Source of the DNA: Frankiales bacterium
Lineage (GTDB): Bacteria; Actinomycetota; Actinomycetes; Mycobacteriales; SCTD01
Direction of reading: 5' to 3'
DNA: 10,789 nucleotides
NCBI GenBank assembly: GCA_025464915.1
Contig: JAODNF010000100.1
Location: 1 to 10,789, forward strand
A program made the translations under genes and the position numbers. Under the pieces are notes generated by a model, which was not told where the DNA came from, did not search any database, and saw nothing but the letters and a program-made list of their open reading frames with translations. Shown here piece by piece: positions 7,501 to 10,789 of the stretch (its first letter is position 1; the number at the start of each line of letters is the position of its first letter).

Positions 7501-8367
7501 TCAGGCTAGCCGCGCACCGACGACACGCAGGGACCCCGGGACGACCTCGCACGAGAGCGGCAGGTGACCGAAGGCCTCCCCGTCGGCGTACACGGCAAGA
7601 GGGGCGCCCTCGAGCGACACCGACCGCGCCCGGAACACCTCGACCGAGGGGTCCTCGACGTGGGTCCCCTTGAACAGCCGCGGGAAGAGCGCGACCAGTC
7701 GTCGGCGAGGCAGCGGGTTCACGACCACGACGTCGAGCAGGCCGTCCCTGAGGTCGGCGCCGGGGCACATCCGCATGCCCCCGCCGTAGGACGTCGCGTT
7801 GCCGAGGGCCACGAGCATCACCGACCGCTCGTGCCGCTCGCCGTCGAGCACCAGGGTGACCGGCTGCGGCCGGAAGGTGCGCAGCTCGAGCAGCGTCGCG
7901 ATGTCGTAACGCCGCCTCCCGCGGGGCCAGCTCATCCGGTTGGCGCGCTCGTTCACCGCGGCGTCGAAGCCCGTGCCGAGGATGCACGCGAACCACCCGT
8001 CGGCGACCCGCACCGCGTCGACGGACGTGATGTCACCGGCCAGGACCGCCCGCGCGGCAGCGGCACCGGAGGTGGGGACCCCGAGGCCGTTCGCGAGGTC
8101 GTTGCCCGTGCCGGTGGGCACGATCGCGAGGGCAGTGCCTGTCCCGGCGACGGCTTGCAGGGCCAGGTGTGCCGTCCCGTCTCCCCCGACGGCGGCGACG
8201 AGGACGTCCAGCCCGGCTGACACGGCGGTACGGGCCTGGCTCAGCGCCGACTCCCGGCTGCCGCCCTGGAGGGTGACGGCCGAGGGCAACAGGGCCCGGA
8301 AGGCGTCGGCCTCGGCCGGCCCCCGGCCCTTGCCCGAGTGCGGACCGACCAGGAGCGCAGCCCTCAC
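7501..8367 (-). CDS. Diacylglycerol kinase family lipid kinase
   Basis: This protein of 288 residues belongs to the DgkB/YegS/sphingosine-kinase family. Such enzymes phosphorylate diacylglycerol or a related lipid with ATP at the membrane surface. Markers are the phosphate-binding loop GPHSGKG (8-14, where many members have N-P-x-x-G), GGDGT (61-65), PTGTGND (84-90), a central GNATSYGGGM segment, and the late YADGE motif that contributes catalytic and metal-binding residues. The GTG start at 8367 is the very next base after the tatC stop, and the gene ends 5 bases before the helicase start. It is therefore very likely in one transcript with tatAC and helY, and translated by coupling. In M. 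tuberculosis tatC and helY are adjacent (from memory), so the kinase is an extra member here. The lipid substrate cannot be told from sequence. Confidence 0.92.
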   Translation of the reverse strand: MRAALLVGPHSGKGRGPAEADAFRALLPSAVTLQGGSRESALSQARTAVSAGLDVLVAAVGGDGTAHLALQAVAGTGTALAIVPTGTGNDLANGLGVPTSGAAAARAVLAGDITSVDAVRVADGWFACILGTGFDAAVNERANRMSWPRGRRRYDIATLLELRTFRPQPVTLVLDGERHERSVMLVALGNATSYGGGMRMCPGADLRDGLLDVVVVNPLPRRRLVALFPRLFKGTHVEDPSVEVFRARSVSLEGAPLAVYADGEAFGHLPLSCEVVPGSLRVVGARLA

Positions 8368-9186
8368 CTAGAGCTGCGACGGGGTCGAGTCGACGAAGGA
8401 CGTCTCGTCGTCATCGACGTCGAAGCCCTCGTCGGCCAGCCGGCCTCTCTTGCGCCGGTCGCGGACCCAGGCGATGGCGACGGACAGCCACCACAGCGCG
8501 TACAGCGCCGTGCCCAGGATGAGGAAGGTGAAGGGGTCGGTGCTCGGCGTGAGGACGGCGGCGGCGAGGTAGACGGCGAACGCCATGGCCCGGTGCCAGC
8601 GCTTCATGCGGTCGTAGGACAGCACCCCGGCCAGGTTGAGGAAGACGATGAGCACCGGGAACTCGAACGCGATGCCGAACAGCATCAGCATCAGCGTGAG
8701 GAAGGAGAAGTACTCCTTCAGGGTCGTGATGTTCTGCACCCCGGGACCGGCGACGTGCAGCAGGAGCTTCAGGCCGTGACCGACGCTGATGTAGGCGACC
8801 GAGACGCCCGCTGCGAACAGCGCCAGCGCACCGGTGAGGAAGCCACCGGCGTACCGGCGCTCGTGCTTGTGCAGCGCCGGGGTGAAGAACGCGCCGACCT
8901 GGTAGAGCCAGATCGGCGACGTCGCCACGATGCCGCCGATGAAGGCGATCTTCATGCGGGTGTTGAACTGGTCGAAGACGCCGGTGACGTAGAGGTCGCA
9001 CTTCTGCTTCGGGAACGCGTCGCAGTAGGGCTGGCGCAGGAAGTGGAAGAGCGGCTCCCACAGCGCGTAGGCGGCGCCGACGCCGATGAGGACCGCGATC
9101 GCGCTGATGACGAGCCGTCGGCGGAGCTCCTTGATGTGCTCGACCAGTGGCATCCGCCCGTCGGCCGAGCGGGCGGCTCCTGGCAC
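8368..9186 (-). CDS. tatC: Sec-independent protein translocase subunit TatC
   Basis: TatC is the multi-span membrane receptor that binds twin-arginine signal peptides and recruits TatA to export folded proteins. The 272-residue protein shows the conserved cytoplasmic N-terminus PLVEHIKELRRRL (13-25), six hydrophobic segments (first about 26-43), FFTPALHKHER (100-110) in the first cytoplasmic loop, FGIAFEFPV (170-178) with the conserved glutamate E175, and LTPSTDP (212-218) in the last external loop. The first external loop has two cysteines (C55, C63). The C-terminus is charged and cytoplasmic. The GTG at 9186 lies 2 bases from the tatA stop. An in-frame ATG at 9153 would give a shorter protein starting just before PLVEHI, and neither has a strong Shine-Dalgarno. 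The kinase GTG follows the stop directly. Confidence 0.96.
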   Translation of the reverse strand: MPGAARSADGRMPLVEHIKELRRRLVISAIAVLIGVGAAYALWEPLFHFLRQPYCDAFPKQKCDLYVTGVFDQFNTRMKIAFIGGIVATSPIWLYQVGAFFTPALHKHERRYAGGFLTGALALFAAGVSVAYISVGHGLKLLLHVAGPGVQNITTLKEYFSFLTLMLMLFGIAFEFPVLIVFLNLAGVLSYDRMKRWHRAMAFAVYLAAAVLTPSTDPFTFLILGTALYALWWLSVAIAWVRDRRKRGRLADEGFDVDDDETSFVDSTPSQL

Positions 9187-9188
9187 CG

Positions 9189-9443
9189 TCAGGTCTGGTG
9201 CGGTGTCTGCTGCGGCTGCTGAGCGGTCGACTCGGTGGTCGTCTCGGGCAGCTGCTTCGGGGCCGGCGCGGGCGTGTCCGAGGCGGGCGTGTCGTCGTCC
9301 TTGAGGCCCTTGGCCTCGGCCTTGAGGATGCGCATCGAACGGCCGAGGGCGCGGGCCGAGTCGGGCAGCCTGCGGGACCCGAAGATCACGAGGGCGAGCA
9401 GCAGGACGATCACCACTCCGGGCTTCTCGACGAACTCGAGCAC
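9189..9443 (-). CDS. tatA: Twin-arginine translocase subunit TatA
   Basis: TatA forms the variable-size, membrane-weakening oligomer of the Tat export system. The 84-residue protein has one N-terminal transmembrane helix (about 8-22), the hinge FGSRRLPDSAR, and an amphipathic helix ALGRSMRILKAEAKGL, followed by a polar tail rich in P, T and Q that is likely disordered. This is the standard TatA plan and length. The start is GTG at 9443, chosen because GGAAAGAGG (9451-9459 on the minus strand) stands 7 bases before it. The open frame extends to 9491 but the extra residues have no family support and cover the ribosome site. It could be named TatA/TatE-like rather than TatB because it sits beside tatC and lacks a long acidic helix. 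tatB is not in this window. Confidence 0.95.
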   Translation of the reverse strand: MLEFVEKPGVVIVLLLALVIFGSRRLPDSARALGRSMRILKAEAKGLKDDDTPASDTPAPAPKQLPETTTESTAQQPQQTPHQT

Positions 9444-9450
9444 AGCGACA

Positions 9451-9459
9451 CCTCTTTCC
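9451..9459 (-). promoter_or_regulatory. Ribosome binding site of tatA
   Basis: GGAAAGAGG on the minus strand is followed by a 7-base spacer and the GTG at 9443. It is one of the clearest Shine-Dalgarno sites on this strand and fixes the short tatA start. Confidence 0.65.
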
Positions 9460-9506
9460 GGAACGGGACGGGCCTCAGCGTAACCCGGCACGCAAGCCGG
9501 CGCCGG

Positions 9507-9683
9507 TCAGCGCTTGGGAGGCGTGTTGACCCGGAGGCCGGCCGCGTGCGCGCTCGCGAGGGAGGACGCCGCCTTCACCGCGCGCAGCAGGACCCTCACG
9601 TGCTTGTAGAGCAGGAAGCCGAGGCCGGCGACGAGCAGCACGGCGAGCGCGTAGATCGCGAGGTCGAGCAGGACCCAGTGCAC
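9507..9683 (-). CDS. Small single-span membrane protein of 58 residues, unrecognised
   Basis: This open frame runs from GTG at 9683 to TGA at 9507. It begins MHWVLLDLAIYAL and continues as one uninterrupted hydrophobic helix over residues 4-25. A basic stretch YKHVRVLLRAVKAA (26-39) and a tail ending NTPPKR follow. The positive-inside rule puts the C-terminus in the cytoplasm. There is an in-frame TGA 1 codon upstream of the GTG, so the start choice is nearly forced. The Shine-Dalgarno is weak. It sits 22 bases after the zinc-ribbon gene and 63 bases before tatA, filling an otherwise empty stretch in an operon-like run. The composition (membrane helix plus basic amphipathic helix) loosely resembles TatA but lacks the F-G hinge. 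I do not recognise the family. A role near the Tat system is only a guess from position. Confidence 0.65.
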   Translation of the reverse strand: MHWVLLDLAIYALAVLLVAGLGFLLYKHVRVLLRAVKAASSLASAHAAGLRVNTPPKR

Positions 9684-9705
9684 GGGTCAGACGCTACCGG
9701 TCGGA

Positions 9706-10035
9706 TCAGGCGGCGGCGCGGTCGACGAGGCTGGCGAGCAGGTCGGTCTGGCCGAGCTGCAGCGCGAAGTCCAGCAGGTCGTCGTAGGACAGGACCGGGC
9801 CAGTCTTGATCTCGAGCGCCTCAGCGGGCAGGTCCCAGACCTGAGCGGGAACGCCGCCGGAGACCAGCAGCGACACGACGTGGTCGTCGGCAGGCTTGCG
9901 GATCTCGTCCCCACAGGTGTGGCAGTCGAAGGCGTAGTACGACAGCGGCGCGTGGCTGCAGACCATGAGGGAGACGTCCGCAGGGGTGAGCTCGACCTCG
10001 CCGCAGCTCGGGCAGCTCGCCTTGATGGTGGTCAT
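9706..10035 (-). CDS. Small zinc-ribbon protein, conserved hypothetical
   Basis: This is a 109-residue cytoplasmic protein. It starts MTTIKASCPSCGEVEL and has a second knuckle CHTCG about 30 residues later, so four cysteines (C8, C11 and the later pair) can bind one zinc ion in a ribbon fold. The C-terminal half (about 50-109) is acidic and helical, with DLLDFALQLGQTDLLASL and no catalytic motif that I can see. The ATG at 10035 has GAGAGG (10044-10049 on the minus strand) 8 bases upstream. The frame reaches 10089, but the added residues are not preceded by a better site. It lies between pafC (122 bases upstream) and the small membrane protein gene (22 bases downstream). It may be a nucleic-acid-binding or protein-binding adaptor; no function is established from the sequence. 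Confidence 0.8.
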   Translation of the reverse strand: MTTIKASCPSCGEVELTPADVSLMVCSHAPLSYYAFDCHTCGDEIRKPADDHVVSLLVSGGVPAQVWDLPAEALEIKTGPVLSYDDLLDFALQLGQTDLLASLVDRAAA

Positions 10036-10043
10036 CGCTTCGG

Positions 10044-10049
10044 CCTCTC
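10044..10049 (-). promoter_or_regulatory. Ribosome binding site of the zinc-ribbon gene
   Basis: GAGAGG on the minus strand lies 8 bases before the ATG at 10035. It supports this start over the longer open frame to 10089. Confidence 0.55.
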
Positions 10050-10157
10050 GGTCCGGGTCTGTCGTGCTCGACACTCCCCGCTTCGGCACACCGGGCCCAG
10101 GACTTGAAGCCCAACCGGCCGAGATGGCTCGAAGTGATCACCTGCGGTCGCGAGCGG

Positions 10158-10789
10158 CTACTCCGTGTCGTACGCAGCGAGAGCGCGCTGTGCGTCTGCG
10201 CGGACCTGGTCGGCGAGCTCGGCGGGGGCCAGCACGCGCCCGCGCGCCCCGAGCGACAGGGCCAACCGGCGTACCCAGGCCGTGCCCTGGGTGCGTAGCG
10301 TGACCACCTGCTTGCCGTCCCCGACGTCCTCGACCGTGTCGCACGGGTAGTAGTCGCTCACCCAGGCCGCACCGGGCTCCAGGGCGAGCGTCACCACCGT
10401 GTCGAGGTCGCCGGGCTGGAACAGGCCGTGAGACAGGTCTCGCGACTCGGCGTCGTCCGGCGGGGCGGAGGGCTCGTCCAGGACCATGGCCTCCTGCACG
10501 CGTCCCAGGTGGAACATCCGGACGCCCTCGGCCCGGCGGCACCAGGCCTCCAGGTAGGCCTGGCCGTCGGCCGTGAGCAGCCGCAGCGGGTCCACCGTGC
10601 GCTCCGTGATCTCGTCACGGCCGGCGGTCCAGTAGCGCAGGAACAGCGCCCGCCTGCCTTCGACCGCCTCGCGCACGATCGGGAGGGCGGCGTTGTCCCG
10701 GACCAGCTCCACGTCGACGCGGCCGGCCGGTGCCGCGGCGGAGCCGGCAGCGGCCTCGACCTTGGCCAGCGCCCGCAGCACCGGCTCGG
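10158..10789 (-). CDS. pafC: WYL-domain transcriptional regulator PafC, N-terminus cut by the window edge
   Basis: PafC pairs with PafB to form a transcription activator of the RecA/LexA-independent DNA-damage response in actinobacteria; its WYL domain is thought to sense single-stranded nucleic acid. Only the C-terminal 210 codons or so are here (full PafC is about 320 residues). The WYL domain lies at roughly 10685-10466 with RRALFLRYW, VDPLRLL, AYLEAWCRRAEGVRMFHLGR. The WCX-type C-terminal extension lies at about 10406-10167 with LEPGAAWVSDYYPCD and LALSLGARGRVLAP. The N-terminal winged helix is beyond 10789. The assignment to PafC rather than PafB rests on position: in the known order pafA-pafB-pafC-tatA, pafC is the copy nearest tatA. 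The frame is open to the edge. The GTG at 10781 is internal to the domain and not the real start. Confidence 0.85.
   Translation of the reverse strand, partial: EPVLRALAKVEAAAGSAAAPAGRVDVELVRDNAALPIVREAVEGRRALFLRYWTAGRDEITERTVDPLRLLTADGQAYLEAWCRRAEGVRMFHLGRVQEAMVLDEPSAPPDDAESRDLSHGLFQPGDLDTVVTLALEPGAAWVSDYYPCDTVEDVGDGKQVVTLRTQGTAWVRRLALSLGARGRVLAPAELADQVRADAQRALAAYDTE

Noticed and set aside
7496..7996. N-terminal extension of the helicase
   Set aside because: The extension lies entirely within the lipid kinase coding sequence in another frame and has no family match. The GTG at 7495 gives the normal length.
9444..9491. 16-residue N-terminal extension of TatA
   Set aside because: It would place the strong ribosome site inside the coding region, and TatA proteins begin just before the membrane helix.
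10091..10118. tRNA-like TTCAAGTCC string on the minus strand
   Set aside because: No acceptor stem, D arm or anticodon arm can be built around it, so it is chance similarity to a T-arm.
1..10789. CRISPR array, insertion sequence, rRNA or prophage genes
   Set aside because: No regularly spaced repeats beyond the two palindromes, no transposase or integrase, and no rRNA-like sequence were seen.

Overview
The window comes from a high-GC (clearly above 65% by eye, not counted) actinobacterium. The evidence is strong G/C bias at third codon positions, many GTG starts, and a right half that matches the gene neighbourhood downstream of the Pup-proteasome genes in actinobacteria. From memory, Mycobacterium tuberculosis has pafB, pafC, tatA, tatC and helY in this order on one strand, with a 5'-3' exonuclease gene (Rv2090) close by. 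The genus cannot be fixed from this sequence.

Left edge (1-1014, minus): the N-terminal 338 codons of an acyl-CoA dehydrogenase, cut by the window edge and possibly translated from a leaderless mRNA. A divergent intergenic region follows. It holds two near-identical 35-bp inverted repeats (1118-1152 and 1187-1221) and a short G6/C6 hairpin (1251-1265). Then comes a plus-strand run with small gaps or overlaps: an XRE-type helix-turn-helix protein with an unrecognised C-terminal domain (to 2214), a stand-alone 5'-3' exonuclease of the Pol I N-terminal type (2230-3141), and FAD-dependent glycerol-3-phosphate dehydrogenase GlpD (start about 3134, end 4810) overlapping the exonuclease end.

Right part (4823-10789, minus, transcribed right to left): pafC (C-terminal part of a WYL-domain regulator, cut by the right edge), a small zinc-ribbon protein, a 58-residue single-span membrane protein, tatA, tatC, a diacylglycerol-kinase-family lipid kinase, and a large Ski2/Mtr4-like helicase (HelY). 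The tatA-tatC-kinase-helY genes are 2, 0 and 5 bases apart, so they are almost certainly co-transcribed and probably translationally coupled. The helicase converges on glpD with only 12 bases between stop codons.

Functionally the window mixes fatty-acid or branched-chain acyl-CoA oxidation (acyl-CoA dehydrogenase), respiratory glycerol-3-phosphate oxidation (GlpD), DNA repair (exonuclease; PafC as half of the PafBC DNA-damage activator), RNA/DNA unwinding (HelY), lipid phosphorylation, and twin-arginine protein export (TatA/TatC). Most of it is conserved housekeeping sequence. I see no clear new defence or mobile system. The parts least explained by known families are the twin palindromes with the adjacent XRE protein, and the two small proteins between pafC and tatA.
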